Translations under genes and position numbers: made by a program
Shown here: in pieces, positions 8,130-16,645 of the stretch
Layout: every line of letters begins with the position of its first letter
Position numbering within the stretch: the stretch's first letter is position 1
Notes under the pieces: model-generated
Databases searched by the model: none
Told to the model about the DNA's origin: nothing
The model's input: the letters and a program-made list of their open reading frames with translations, nothing else
NCBI RefSeq assembly: GCF_023715895.1
Contig: NZ_JAMBOO010000004.1
Location: forward strand, 62,001-126,000
Direction of reading: 5' to 3'
DNA length: 64,000 bases
Origin: Domibacillus indicus
GTDB lineage: Bacteria > Bacillota > Bacilli > Bacillales > Domibacillaceae

Positions 8130-9197
8130 TTATTCGACTTTCACTTCAATTTGATCAATGGCATTGTATCCGTAGCCTTTCCGGTTCCAAAACGGGGAGG
8201 CCGGCTGTGTTCGTCCGTAGGAGTCAACCGCTCTTGACATGATCGTGTATTCTCCTTTTTTCTGTGCTTTCCATTCATATGACCAGGAAACCCATCCATA
8301 GCCCGTCTGGGCAGGCTCCTTTTTTGCCGTCAGCCATGTTTGCCCGCGGTCGAAGCTGATTTCTACTTTTGTGATCACGCCTTTGCCGGTCCAGGCAATT
8401 CCTCGTATCATATGCGTTCCGGTGTTTAAGATATCCATATTCAGCGGTTTTTGAATCGTCGAATTGACATTGATATGGGTAACGGGGAACGCATCTTTGT
8501 TTGATTCTTTGTGCGGATAATACACATAGTCGACGGATTGAAAAGGACCTCTATAGTGATCGTCTATAACCGTGATTTGTTTGATCCATTTAACGGAAGC
8601 CATCGCATACCATTGTGGAACGATGAGCCGCAATGGATACCCGTGCTTAAAAGGAATCGGCTGATGATTATATTCATAAGCAATGAGGGTATCAGGGTGA
8701 AGGACCTTTTCGATAGGTAAACTCCTGGCATACGTATACACTTTATTTGAGTCGGTTCTTTTTCCATAGTCATACCCTTCCACTATTACTTCTTTCGCTC
8801 CTTTTTTCATTCTGGCTCTTTCAAGCAGAAGGCGCAGCGGAACACCCTTCCATATACCTTGACTGATCGCTCCTTTTTCCCATTGCTCACCGAATACTTT
8901 AGGATGGAATAAACTTCGTTTGTTCCCTGAGCACTCCAGCACAACTTGAACCGTTTTAGATGGAAGATGAAGAAGGTCTTGTATGGAAAGAAGGGCAGGT
9001 TTAGCCACGCATCCGTTTAAAGGGAGCCAGTAGTTAGAGTAGGAAAGGGAAGGATAAGAAAAATGGTTCCGCCGGTAAAACAATGGATCAGGTACCGTGT
9101 CGGTTTTGAAAAATTGAACGGGTGCTTCCTGGTTTTCCGGCTGCAGGCGATGCGTCCGCAAATAGGGCTTAGCTGCAGGCTTTTTCGCATTAAACAT
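8130..9197 (-). CDS. Sulfite-oxidase-family molybdopterin enzyme
   Basis: The 355-residue protein carries the molybdopterin-binding domain of the sulfite oxidase family, with the Mo-ligand cysteine in VVLECSGNKRS (Cys89), KHGYPLRLIVPQWY, and MASVKWIKQI. A C-terminal Mo-co dimerisation (Ig-like) domain follows from about residue 235 (GIAWTGKGVITKVEISFDRGQTW). There is no heme domain, no signal peptide and no twin-arginine motif, so it is predicted to be cytoplasmic, unlike many bacterial sulfite dehydrogenases. The ATG at 9197 follows GAGGAGGA by 7 bases. Molybdenum cofactor genes mobA and mobB lie 20 kb away in this window. The true substrate (sulfite or another oxo-acceptor) is unknown. Confidence 0.85.
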   Translation of the reverse strand: MFNAKKPAAKPYLRTHRLQPENQEAPVQFFKTDTVPDPLFYRRNHFSYPSLSYSNYWLPLNGCVAKPALLSIQDLLHLPSKTVQVVLECSGNKRSLFHPKVFGEQWEKGAISQGIWKGVPLRLLLERARMKKGAKEVIVEGYDYGKRTDSNKVYTYARSLPIEKVLHPDTLIAYEYNHQPIPFKHGYPLRLIVPQWYAMASVKWIKQITVIDDHYRGPFQSVDYVYYPHKESNKDAFPVTHINVNSTIQKPLNMDILNTGTHMIRGIAWTGKGVITKVEISFDRGQTWLTAKKEPAQTGYGWVSWSYEWKAQKKGEYTIMSRAVDSYGRTQPASPFWNRKGYGYNAIDQIEVKVE

Positions 9198-9307
9198 AAG
9201 TTCCTCCTCGTGAAAAGTAGTCACTTATCTATATGCCGCGCACTTTTTCATTAAGCTATTTGTATTCATCGATTGTGACAAGCAGGGAGCTTAAAGGAGA
9301 AATGAAA

Positions 9308-9334
9308 AGCCGAACTCTTATAAAGAGTTCGGCT
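9308..9334 (-). other. 12-bp hairpin in the leader of the sulfite-oxidase-like gene
   Basis: AGCCGAACTCTT (9308-9319) and AAGAGTTCGGCT (9323-9334) are perfect complements around a 3-base loop. Leftward it is followed by TTTTCATTTC, only a weak T tract. It lies 110 bases upstream of the start at 9197, so it could be a second terminator of the amino acid permease or an attenuator. The rest of 9225-9445 shows nothing I can assign. Confidence 0.45.
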
Positions 9335-9445
9335 ACGGTTACAATTCTCTTTTTACAGTCTTTACGTAAAAACCGCCACTTTAAATCCAGCCTTTATCTT
9401 ACCCGCTCGTTTTTCCTTTCATTATTTCCGGAGGAAAAGAGGGAT

Positions 9446-9493
9446 ATAAAAAAACAGCCCGGCCTGCAGCGGTTAAGCTGCAAGGCCAGACTG
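9446..9493 (-). terminator. Terminator of the amino acid permease gene
   Basis: GGCCTGCAGC pairs with GCTGCAAGGCC (one bulged A), extended by CAG/CTG. Leftward it is followed by TTTTTTTATATCC. Confidence 0.78.
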
Positions 9494-9512
9494 TTATGCA
9501 TTTTTGTATTTC

Positions 9513-10904
9513 TTATTTTGTATTCAACGTGCTGTGTCTGCGGCCATAAGCGAAATAAATCAACAGACCGATGACAAACCAGATGCCGCATGCGATCCAT
9601 GTAAGACCGGAAAGCTGGGTCATAAGGAACAAGCACAAAAAGAAAGAAAGAATCGGCAAGACCGGGTAGAACGGTACTTTAAAGCCGCCGGATGGAATGT
9701 TTTTGTTTTTTCTCAAATACAAAATACCGAGTGAAACGATCGTGAACGCAACGAGCGTACCCATGTTGACAAGCTCCGCCAGTTTAGAAAGCGGGGTAAC
9801 GCCTGCACAAAACGCGATAATGATGGCGAAAACCCATGTGTTTTTCACAGGTGTTTTGGAAATCGGATTGACTTCAGAAAGCATTTTCGGAAGCAAGCCG
9901 TCGCGGCTGAACGCATAAAGAAGACGCGTGCCGCCATACATCATTACAAGAATAACGGTAATCATTCCGATAACGGCACCGAGTGAAATCACACCGGCTG
10001 CCCAGTCCTGGTTGACAAGCTGCATGGCAAAGCTGACCGGGTCGCTTACATTTAACGTCGTATAAGGCGTCATGCCTGTCAGGACAAGTGAAACAGATAC
10101 GTAAAGCAGTGTACAAACGAACAGGGAACCAATAATCCCGATTGGCATGTTCCGCTGCGGATTTTTCACTTCTTCCGCTGCAGATGATACGGCATCGAAT
10201 CCTAAATACGCAAAGAATACGAGTGCAGCACCGGTCATAATGCCACCCACGCCAAACGGCATAAACGGCTGCCAGTTGGCAGGTTCTACATAAAATACGC
10301 CGACAAAGATAAACAGCAAAATAACTGCCACTTTAACGAATACCATCACCTGATTTAAGCGGGCAGATTCTTTCACACCCCGCGACAGCAGAATGGCAAT
10401 AATGAAAATAATCGCCACGGCTGGAACGTTGACGTACGTTCCTTCTGCCGGATTAAAGGAACCTGAAATCGCTTTTGGCAGATGAATATTAAATCCTTCT
10501 AAAAGCGTAGAGAAGTAAGCAGACCATCCGGTTGCGACCGCAGCCACAGCCAATCCATACTCCAATACCAATGCCCAGCCGACAAGCCAGGCGACCAATT
10601 CTCCAAAGACGATATAGCTATATGTGTACGCACTGCCCGTTACCGGTACAGCTGAGGCAAATTCTGAATAACACATAGCTGCCAAAGCACAAACAATTGC
10701 AGCAACGACAAAGGAAAAGATGATAGCCGGTCCAGCGTGGGTAGCAGCTACTGTTCCGGGAAGGATAAAGATTCCTGTTCCGACGATAGCACCTATACCC
10801 ATCAACGTCAGATCAAACGCTCCAAGCGTCTGCTGAAGCTGCCCAGGGCCATTTTTCCCTAACAACGATTCGACACTTTTCTTTCTAAATACTGTATTTT
10901 TCAC
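9513..10904 (-). CDS. APC-family amino acid permease (YfnA-like)
   Basis: The 463-residue protein has 12-13 predicted membrane helices and the amino acid-polyamine-organocation signature GAFDLTLMGIGAIVGTGIFILPG near residue 28. FFAYLGFDAVSSAAEEVKNPQRNMPIGI around residue 240 is the consensus of cationic amino acid transporter-type permeases such as YfnA. It imports an amino acid across the cytoplasmic membrane; the specificity is unknown. The start is GTG at 10904, 6 bases after GAGGG. It is a single-gene unit with its own terminator. No T-box or SAM-type leader is visible upstream, which is why its substrate cannot be inferred from regulation. Confidence 0.9.
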   Translation of the reverse strand: MKNTVFRKKSVESLLGKNGPGQLQQTLGAFDLTLMGIGAIVGTGIFILPGTVAATHAGPAIIFSFVVAAIVCALAAMCYSEFASAVPVTGSAYTYSYIVFGELVAWLVGWALVLEYGLAVAAVATGWSAYFSTLLEGFNIHLPKAISGSFNPAEGTYVNVPAVAIIFIIAILLSRGVKESARLNQVMVFVKVAVILLFIFVGVFYVEPANWQPFMPFGVGGIMTGAALVFFAYLGFDAVSSAAEEVKNPQRNMPIGIIGSLFVCTLLYVSVSLVLTGMTPYTTLNVSDPVSFAMQLVNQDWAAGVISLGAVIGMITVILVMMYGGTRLLYAFSRDGLLPKMLSEVNPISKTPVKNTWVFAIIIAFCAGVTPLSKLAELVNMGTLVAFTIVSLGILYLRKNKNIPSGGFKVPFYPVLPILSFFLCLFLMTQLSGLTWIACGIWFVIGLLIYFAYGRRHSTLNTK

Positions 10905-11042
10905 GCTTAACCCTCATTCTTTCTACAAACATGTAAAGATTCTAACGGTTTCTGCCGCATAGGTCAACTGCTTTTTTTAAATAGTAAGATATTTTCAAAT
11001 AGTAAGCGTTATCAATATTTCAGGCAAGTGAAAACGTCTTTT

Positions 11043-11061
11043 TTTGTCGAAATTTGTCAAA
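11043..11061 (+). promoter_or_regulatory. Tandem Spo0A-box-like sequences
   Basis: TTTGTCGAA (11043-11051) and TTTGTCAAA (11053-11061) both fit the Spo0A consensus TTTGTCRAA and are exactly 10 bases apart, one helical turn, in the same orientation. They lie about 46 bases upstream of an extended -10 box for the Fic module. Binding is not shown; this is a motif match. Confidence 0.45.
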
Positions 11062-11103
11062 GTTTTATACCCGGCTCAGCCGCATGCTGGAGAGTAGTGC
11101 GTG

Positions 11104-11112
11104 TGGTATAAT
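11104..11112 (+). promoter_or_regulatory. Extended -10 promoter of the antitoxin-Fic pair
   Basis: TGGTATAAT is a perfect extended -10 element (TGn-TATAAT). No good -35 box is present at 17 bases, which is usual for extended -10 or activator-dependent promoters. Confidence 0.45.
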
Positions 11113-11131
11113 AGAAGGAAATAAACTGGAT

Positions 11132-11323
11132 ATGGCGGGTTGTGAAAAAGTGAAAAAGCTAAGCGCAACATCAAAGGAATTTAACCGCATTTTAAAAAAC
11201 TTGTCTCTTGAAAATTTAGAGCTGAGCAAACACCTGCAGGAAAGGGCTCTTCAGCTGGTAAATTCAAAAAAAGACATTACAAGTGAATCGATCAAGGAAC
11301 AATTTCATGGGAAAGTACTTTGA
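11132..11323 (+). CDS. Probable VbhA-type antitoxin of a Fic toxin
   Basis: The small protein (63 residues from the ATG at 11132; 57 if the in-frame GTG at 11150 is used) directly precedes and overlaps a Fic gene by 17 bases. Its centre, LKNLSLENLELS, followed by a helix and DITSESIKEQF, resembles the VbhA antitoxin family, in which a helix with the motif [S/T]xxxE[G/N] blocks ATP binding by Fic. Here the Glu-Asn pair is present, but the position four before Glu is Asn rather than Ser/Thr, a departure from the strict motif. Ribosome sites are weak for both candidate starts. Identity rests on size, context and this short motif. Confidence 0.6.
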   Translation: MAGCEKVKKLSATSKEFNRILKNLSLENLELSKHLQERALQLVNSKKDITSESIKEQFHGKVL

Positions 11324-11888
11324 CGGGCTCAACGACGAGTATCTGCTTCAAAACAATGTAATCGGCGCAAGAACGCTGGAGGAACTGAGCAGCGCCGAAG
11401 CTTTTGCGTTTACCGTACGCGCTGCTCAAATGGAAAGAGGCGGCTTCGTCCTGAAGCATTTTACGGAAGAGGAATTTAAACAGCTTCATCATTTTCTGTT
11501 TCAAGATGTTTATCCGTTTGCCGGCGTATACCGGAACGTGAACATTTCAAAAGGAACGACGGTTTTTTGCCATGCTTCTTACCTGGGCAGCATGGCCGCT
11601 CACATTTTCAATGAGTTAACGAATGATTCGCTGCAGGGGCTGACGACGGTCCAGGCGGCCAAACGTCTCGCTTATTACAAAGCCGAATTAAACATGCTGC
11701 ACCCGTTCCGCGAGGGGAATGGCCGGACGGCCCGGATTTTTTTATTTCATTATGCAAAGCGTTTCGGTTTCGAATGGGCTTACGAAAAGCTTGACTATGA
11801 TGAATATATGCAGGCGATGATCCAGTCGGTAACCGATTCATCAGGTCTGGAGTCAATTTTTGAAAAAACACTTGCTCATATAAAATAG
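11307..11888 (+). CDS. fic: Fic-family protein, putative AMP-transferase toxin
   Basis: This 193-residue Fic-domain protein has the complete active-site motif HPFREGNGRTAR at residues 132-143. Fic enzymes transfer AMP (rarely other groups) from ATP to hydroxyl side chains of target proteins; the class with a separate antitoxin typically hits DNA gyrase and topoisomerase IV. The protein has no N-terminal inhibitory helix of its own, as expected for a class I Fic with the antitoxin encoded immediately upstream. The ATG at 11307 follows AAGGAA by 7 bases; an in-frame GTG at 11283 has no ribosome site. Overlap of 17 bases with the upstream gene suggests coupled translation. Confidence 0.9.
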   Translation: MGKYFDGLNDEYLLQNNVIGARTLEELSSAEAFAFTVRAAQMERGGFVLKHFTEEEFKQLHHFLFQDVYPFAGVYRNVNISKGTTVFCHASYLGSMAAHIFNELTNDSLQGLTTVQAAKRLAYYKAELNMLHPFREGNGRTARIFLFHYAKRFGFEWAYEKLDYDEYMQAMIQSVTDSSGLESIFEKTLAHIK

Positions 11889-11903
11889 ATGAAAGAATGG
11901 AAG

Positions 11904-11937
11904 AATCCTGCTCTGATTTTCAGAGCAGGATTTTATA
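11904..11937. terminator. Terminator between fic and the Bce permease gene
   Basis: AATCCTGCTCTGA and TCAGAGCAGGATT form a perfect 13-bp stem with a 3-base loop, followed by TTAT rightward. It lies in the gap between convergent genes and probably serves both. Confidence 0.85.
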
Positions 11938-11940
11938 ATA

Positions 11941-13890
11941 TTAAAGCGCGTCTTTGATGACTTTTTTGCTATAGAGAACGGACAGAATACCGAATACTGA
12001 GTAAAGCACCGTATATAAAAGCATCACAATAAGCATCGGTGTCCACAGCTCGCCTCCGAAGAAAAACCAGCCGGATTGTACAGCAAAGTAGCTATGCAAA
12101 AGGCCAATCACAAGCGGAATACCGAAGCTGAAAAACTGCTTGATGCGGATACCCTGCACAAGGTCACCGCGCGTAAAGCCAAGCTTGCGTAAAATGGTAT
12201 AGCTGCCTCGTTCTTCTTCGCTTTCGTCCATTTGCTTAAAGTATAAAATACAGCCGGAGGTCACGAGAAACGTTAAGCCCAGGAAGCCAACGACAAACAT
12301 TATCAGCCCCATATTTTGTTTTTGGGTCTCGGCTGTCTGTGCCTGGGAAAGCTGTGTGCCGAAAGGCGGATTGTAATATCCTTGAGAGAATACGTCATTC
12401 GCTTTGTCCAGCTGCGATTCGTCGGTTACATCCAGTCCAATATAAAGAGAAGTACCGTACTGAAGAGCTGGGTCGGCGTCCTGCTTTAAGCGGTGAAATA
12501 CCGTATCATCCACAACGGCAGTCGGCCGGCCGCCGCTTGTAAAGGTGTACGGAAGCAGGAAGTCCCGCTCAAGCCCGATATAGTTTTGCGGAATGGTTTC
12601 TGTTTTGCCAAGCAGCTCAATAGTACCTGAATCTTCAAGCGGCATCACCTTGCTGAGCATATCTACATAACCGGAAAAAAGAGTGTCATCTGGCGACAGG
12701 TCCATGCCTTTTACACTTTTATCGCTAATGATGGGCATTTGCATTTTATCCGCATCAAACGTTGTTTCATCCAGCTTAGTACTGAGAATATCAGACGTAT
12801 TCACTACTGCCTGTACAACCTCGACCCGTTTCTCTTCATAGGCAATATTTTCTGCGTCAAACGCCTGCTTCAGCTTTGCGGCCTCCTGGTCGTCTGGAAC
12901 GACGAAATCATTCGGCACCTGCTGCTGGGCTGATTTTTCCGCCGAGTAGTACGATATGTAGCTGAGTGACAACAGGCCAATCGCTAGTGCCGACAACGTT
13001 GTAATAACCGTCAGCATGAGGGCGTTTGATTTCATCCGGAACATAATAGAAGAAAGCGACAGCACGTCTTTCACATGTAAATAGCCATTTTTCCGTTTGC
13101 GGACGAGATGAAACAGAAAACGGACAGACCCTTTATAGAACAAATAAGTTCCGATAATGACCGAAGCGAGAATAAACGCCATCGCCGCAAACAGCTCGTT
13201 CATCGAACTAAAATCGCCGCCGAATAATTTAGAGGAAACAAAGTAGCCGGCTGCGATAAAAAGAATACCAAGAAGCCCAATGAAAATTTCCCAGATGGAA
13301 ATTCGTCTACCTTTTTCTTCTCTTGTACCTGTCACCCGGAAGAGGGATAAAATATTTTGCCGCTTTAAAAACAGCCCGTTCACGGCCAAAATACATCCAT
13401 AAATCATCGTAAAGACAATCAAGGTCTGTAAAAGTGCCTGTGATGAAAAAGATAGGGAAGCCACAGCGTCTACACCCGTTATTTTAAACAAAATCATCGT
13501 GACGAGCTTTGAAGCGGCAAATCCGACAAACAAGCCGATCACGAGGGAGCCGAAATAAAGCAGCAGGTTTTCGGCACTTAACAGCTTGAAAATCTGCCCT
13601 TTCGTCAGCCCAATCAGCTGCAGGAGCCCAATTTCTTTACTGCGGCGCTTAATGAAAATGGCATTGGCATACAAAAGAAAAACCGTCACGATGGCAATCA
13701 AAAGAATAGAAGCCGTCCGAATAGCCGCAGCTCCTTTCATACTGCCTTGTGCTTCATCCATCGCTGGATCATACTGAAGTGTAACGAACGCAAAGTAAAG
13801 CGCGGCACTGAACACGAGAGCAAACACGTACAAATAATAGTTTTTTACATTCTTTTTTAAATTTCGGAGAATCAGACCATTAATGCTCAT
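11941..13890 (-). CDS. BceB-type ABC transporter permease
   Basis: The 649-residue permease has the Bce layout: about ten membrane helices, FtsX-like domains near residues 60-180 and 540-640, and a large extracellular loop (roughly residues 310-520, between [20 protein letters not shown] and [20 protein letters not shown]). BceAB-type transporters remove peptide antibiotics such as bacitracin from their lipid target and also act as the sensor for the partner kinase. The start overlaps the end of the ATPase gene by 11 bases. The downstream end abuts the fic terminator. The specific drug cannot be deduced; close relatives include B. subtilis BceB, PsdB (YvcS) and YxdM. Confidence 0.92.
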   Translation of the reverse strand: MSINGLILRNLKKNVKNYYLYVFALVFSAALYFAFVTLQYDPAMDEAQGSMKGAAAIRTASILLIAIVTVFLLYANAIFIKRRSKEIGLLQLIGLTKGQIFKLLSAENLLLYFGSLVIGLFVGFAASKLVTMILFKITGVDAVASLSFSSQALLQTLIVFTMIYGCILAVNGLFLKRQNILSLFRVTGTREEKGRRISIWEIFIGLLGILFIAAGYFVSSKLFGGDFSSMNELFAAMAFILASVIIGTYLFYKGSVRFLFHLVRKRKNGYLHVKDVLSLSSIMFRMKSNALMLTVITTLSALAIGLLSLSYISYYSAEKSAQQQVPNDFVVPDDQEAAKLKQAFDAENIAYEEKRVEVVQAVVNTSDILSTKLDETTFDADKMQMPIISDKSVKGMDLSPDDTLFSGYVDMLSKVMPLEDSGTIELLGKTETIPQNYIGLERDFLLPYTFTSGGRPTAVVDDTVFHRLKQDADPALQYGTSLYIGLDVTDESQLDKANDVFSQGYYNPPFGTQLSQAQTAETQKQNMGLIMFVVGFLGLTFLVTSGCILYFKQMDESEEERGSYTILRKLGFTRGDLVQGIRIKQFFSFGIPLVIGLLHSYFAVQSGWFFFGGELWTPMLIVMLLYTVLYSVFGILSVLYSKKVIKDAL

Positions 13891-14641
13891 GCTGCACCCC
13901 GCTTAAGAGAGCCTGCGTTTTCATAATGTCCTGGAAAAAAGTCTGCCTTGACTGTTCTCCTTTATTAAGCTGGGTATACATTTGTCCGTCTTTAATAAAG
14001 ATAACCCGGCTTCCAAAGCTTGCCGCGGTCGGATCATGCGTAACCATCATAATCGTAGCGGTTCGTTTCTTATTAAGTGTCGTTAATTTATTTAAAAGGT
14101 CAGAGGCCGATTTAGAATCAAGGGCACCGGTCGGCTCGTCTGCAAAAATCATGCTCGGTTCATGAATAAATGCCCGTGCTGCGGATGTCCGCTGTTTTTG
14201 CCCGCCGGAAATCTCATTCGGATATTTATCCCGGATTTCATAGATGCCAAGCTCATTGGCAATGACATTAAACCGCTCTGTCGCTTCTTTTGGGCCGGTT
14301 TTAACAATCGTCAGCGGCAGCAGGACATTTTCTTTGACCGTCAATGTATCGAGCAGGTTATAGTCTTGAAAAATAAAGCCAAGGTGGTGCTTGCGGAACT
14401 CGGCCAGCTTTTTTTCTTTCATCTGAGTCATTTCATGGCCGTCAATCCAGATCGTTCCCTGGCTTGCCTGGTCAATGGAGGACAGGACATTTAAAAGCGT
14501 TGTTTTACCTGAACCGGATGCACCCATGATGCTGACGAACTCGCCTTTTTCCACATTGATATCAATGCCTTTTAACACTTCCTGGCGATTGAATTTGTTT
14601 CCGTAGCTTTTGCGAAGCTTCGCCGCTTTTAACATACTCAT
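13880..14641 (-). CDS. BceA-type ABC transporter ATPase
   Basis: This 253-residue ATPase has Walker [10 protein letters not shown] (near residue 39), the LolD/MacB-type Q-loop [16 protein letters not shown], the signature [14 protein letters not shown] and Walker [14 protein letters not shown]. It energises the adjacent BceB-type permease. The ATG at 14641 follows a good ribosome site (AAGGAG) by 9 bases. Note that the signature reads [14 protein letters not shown] where most relatives have QQRVAIARA. That substitution is outside the residues needed for ATP contact, so the protein should be active. Transcription probably starts in the 100 bases between this gene and the kinase gene terminator, where BceR-type regulators usually act. 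Confidence 0.94.
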   Translation of the reverse strand: MSMLKAAKLRKSYGNKFNRQEVLKGIDINVEKGEFVSIMGASGSGKTTLLNVLSSIDQASQGTIWIDGHEMTQMKEKKLAEFRKHHLGFIFQDYNLLDTLTVKENVLLPLTIVKTGPKEATERFNVIANELGIYEIRDKYPNEISGGQKQRTSAARAFIHEPSMIFADEPTGALDSKSASDLLNKLTTLNKKRTATIMMVTHDPTAASFGSRVIFIKDGQMYTQLNKGEQSRQTFFQDIMKTQALLSGVQHEH

Positions 14642-14710
14642 ATCGATTCACTCCTTTAATTGATACATTTATTGTAAAAAGAGGAGAGGAGAAAGTCCTT
14701 TCATTTGACG

Positions 14711-14750
14711 AACAAAAAGCAAAAGCATGTGACATTTTCGTCACATGCTT
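14711..14750 (-). terminator. Hairpin after the BceS-type kinase gene
   Basis: AAGCATGTGAC and GTCACATGCTT are perfect 11-base arms with a 6-base loop; leftward they are followed by TTGCTTTTTG. The stem overlaps the kinase stop codon. It looks like a terminator separating bceRS-type from bceAB-type genes, but its symmetry would also suit an operator in front of the ATPase gene. Confidence 0.6.
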
Positions 14751-15748
14751 GTCAGGCGGACAAACGCATTCGGCTCAGGAAATGTAAGTGTAAAGGTTGT
14801 GCCAGAGCCGGGATGGGAAACGGCTTCTAATTCAATTAATAGAGAATCAGCCGCTTTTTTGGCTAAATAAAGTCCCATCCCCGTGGCAGAATCGTTTTGA
14901 TGAAAGCTGCCGGTTGCCGTAAATCCTTTATCAAAAATACGTGGAAGATCCTGTGGCGAAATGCCGCGGCCAAAGTCGGTAACTGCAACGGCTGTTTGAT
15001 TTCCTCTTTGGATACTGCGAATCATAATATCACCTGAATCGCTGTATTTCACTGCGTTTGTCAGCAGCTGCCGAAAAATAAACGCCAGCCATTTCGCATC
15101 GCTCAGTACGGGCGGACCGGTTATCTCAACATCAAAGCCGATGCCTTTTTGCAGGCACCAGGATTGGAGAGACCGTATTTCGGTAAATAGGAGCGGCTCC
15201 AGCGCCACGTGCTCAACGTACAAGTCATTTTTAATAAATGGCATCCGTTTTTGATGCAGCTGCCGGTCCAAAAGCAGATGAACGCGCAGCCATTCATACG
15301 TAAGCTGCGCTTTCATCCTCTCGTCCTCTATCCGGTCTATCATTAAATGCATGGCGGTTAAAGGGGTTTTCACTTCATGAACCCAGGACATCAGATCGTC
15401 TTTTTCCTGTTCAAGCTCTGTCCGGTGGCGGGAAGCCTCCTGTTTATACTGTTCAACCTGCTTTGTGAAGTACGTGTGAACGATTTTTTGGAACGGGCTT
15501 TCTGCCTCAGCCAGCGGTTCTCCGTCCAGTGAGGTGTCCCGTTCCTGCAGCTCCCGGTAAAAAGCCGATTCTTTTTGAAGGCGGACAAAGAAGAAAACGA
15601 GGAAAAGAAGGGCAGACAGGAAGTTTACATATAAAATAGATGAAAAGGGAATGGTTGTATCGACGAATACGACCAGAACCAAAAGCAGCTGCTGAACGAG
15701 AAAAAAACCAATCCAGCTGCGCCGTTCTTTTATGTAGGCTCCGATCAT
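14741..15748 (-). CDS. BceS-type intramembrane-sensing histidine kinase
   Basis: The 335-residue kinase has two closely spaced N-terminal membrane helices (about residues 13-32 and 38-57) with almost no extracellular loop, the hallmark of intramembrane-sensing kinases that take their signal from the partner transporter. The phosphoacceptor motif is SWVHEVKTPLTAMHLMID (His near 123). The ATP-binding domain has N (LLTNAVKYS), G1 (VTDFGRGI) and G2 (GMGLYLAKK) boxes. It overlaps the upstream regulator gene by 4 bases (ATGA), indicating translational coupling. The pair should activate the downstream transporter genes when the drug is present. Confidence 0.93.
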   Translation of the reverse strand: MIGAYIKERRSWIGFFLVQQLLLVLVVFVDTTIPFSSILYVNFLSALLFLVFFFVRLQKESAFYRELQERDTSLDGEPLAEAESPFQKIVHTYFTKQVEQYKQEASRHRTELEQEKDDLMSWVHEVKTPLTAMHLMIDRIEDERMKAQLTYEWLRVHLLLDRQLHQKRMPFIKNDLYVEHVALEPLLFTEIRSLQSWCLQKGIGFDVEITGPPVLSDAKWLAFIFRQLLTNAVKYSDSGDIMIRSIQRGNQTAVAVTDFGRGISPQDLPRIFDKGFTATGSFHQNDSATGMGLYLAKKAADSLLIELEAVSHPGSGTTFTLTFPEPNAFVRLTSM

Positions 15749-16434
15749 ACGCTTTCCTCTTCAACTGCCATGTACCCCTGGCCGACTTTTGTTTCAATAA
15801 AATGGCCGATCCCGAGTTCATCCAGCTTTTTTCGCAGCCGGTTCACATTAACCGTCAATGTATTGTCGCTGACGAACCGCTCATCGTCCCACAGACTTTT
15901 AATCAGCTTTTCCCGGCTGACAATGTTGTTTTTTTGTTCAATGAGCTGTTTTAAAATAAACATTTCATTTTTCGTTAGTTCGACTGACCCGTACTCATTT
16001 TGAAGAAGGTTTTTATCGTAATCGACTGTAGCACCGCACCAGGCTTTAAGAAGGGACGGGGCAGTACTGTAATTGTAGGCACGCCGCAGCACGGCTTGTA
16101 TTTTGGCAACCAGTACGTCAAAATGAAACGGCTTCTGAATAAAATCATCCGCTCCAAGCTGCATAGACATGACCATGTCAGTCGGGTGGTCGCGTGAAGA
16201 CAGGAATAAAATCGGCACGTTGGAATGGGTACGAATCATTCGGCACCAATGAAAGCCGTCAAATTTCGGCAGCTGGATATCAATAATGACCAAATCAGGC
16301 TTTAGAGCTGTGAATTCTTTCATCACCTGTCCAAAATCGGTAACCCCGTAAACATCATATGACCATTGCGTCAGTCGTTCCCTCGTTTCTTTAAACAGCG
16401 TTTCATCATCTTCAATCAGCAGCAGTTTAAACAA
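15745..16434 (-). CDS. BceR-type OmpR-family response regulator
   Basis: The 229-residue regulator has a receiver domain with the acidic pair IEDDE, phosphoacceptor Asp in LVIIDIQLPKFDG, LFLSS and the KPF lysine, then a winged-helix DNA-binding domain (SVELTKNEMFILKQLIEQKNNIVSREKLIKSLWDDERFVSDNTLTVNVNRLRKKL). It is the usual partner of BceS kinases. I place the start at TTG 16434, 6 bases after GGTGAT, giving the normal family length. A TTG 7 codons earlier also keeps the frame open but lacks a ribosome site. It is the first gene of the kinase operon. Nothing recognisable lies in the 210 bases upstream. Confidence 0.92.
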   Translation of the reverse strand: MFKLLLIEDDETLFKETRERLTQWSYDVYGVTDFGQVMKEFTALKPDLVIIDIQLPKFDGFHWCRMIRTHSNVPILFLSSRDHPTDMVMSMQLGADDFIQKPFHFDVLVAKIQAVLRRAYNYSTAPSLLKAWCGATVDYDKNLLQNEYGSVELTKNEMFILKQLIEQKNNIVSREKLIKSLWDDERFVSDNTLTVNVNRLRKKLDELGIGHFIETKVGQGYMAVEEESV

Positions 16435-16645
16435 ATAATCACCACACTTTTCCAATTATCTTTCTTTTATTGTATCGAAAAGCGGCGGGCAGTTGAATGT
16501 TTTTTTAAACGGAACGAATGGCGTGGGGATCCTTCACCTGCTTTCATTCTGCAACGATATGGTTTCTCCGTTTCCTTCAATTAGAGATTCACTTGCTTCT
16601 ATATTTACAGGATAAAAAGTAAAAAAGGAAAAATAGTCCAATTGT

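Noticed and set aside
9308-9334. GAAC...GTTC symmetry as a LexA (SOS) box
   Set aside because: The arms are 11 bases apart instead of the four required, and no damage-response gene is adjacent; it is a simple hairpin.
9233-9574. A 113-codon rightward ORF opposite the end of the amino acid permease gene
   Set aside because: It crosses two hairpins and is antisense to a well-conserved gene, with no ribosome site or similarity.
10905-11042. T-box or SAM riboswitch leader before the amino acid permease
   Set aside because: The 140-base leader shows neither a specifier loop/T-box sequence nor an S-box core or terminator.
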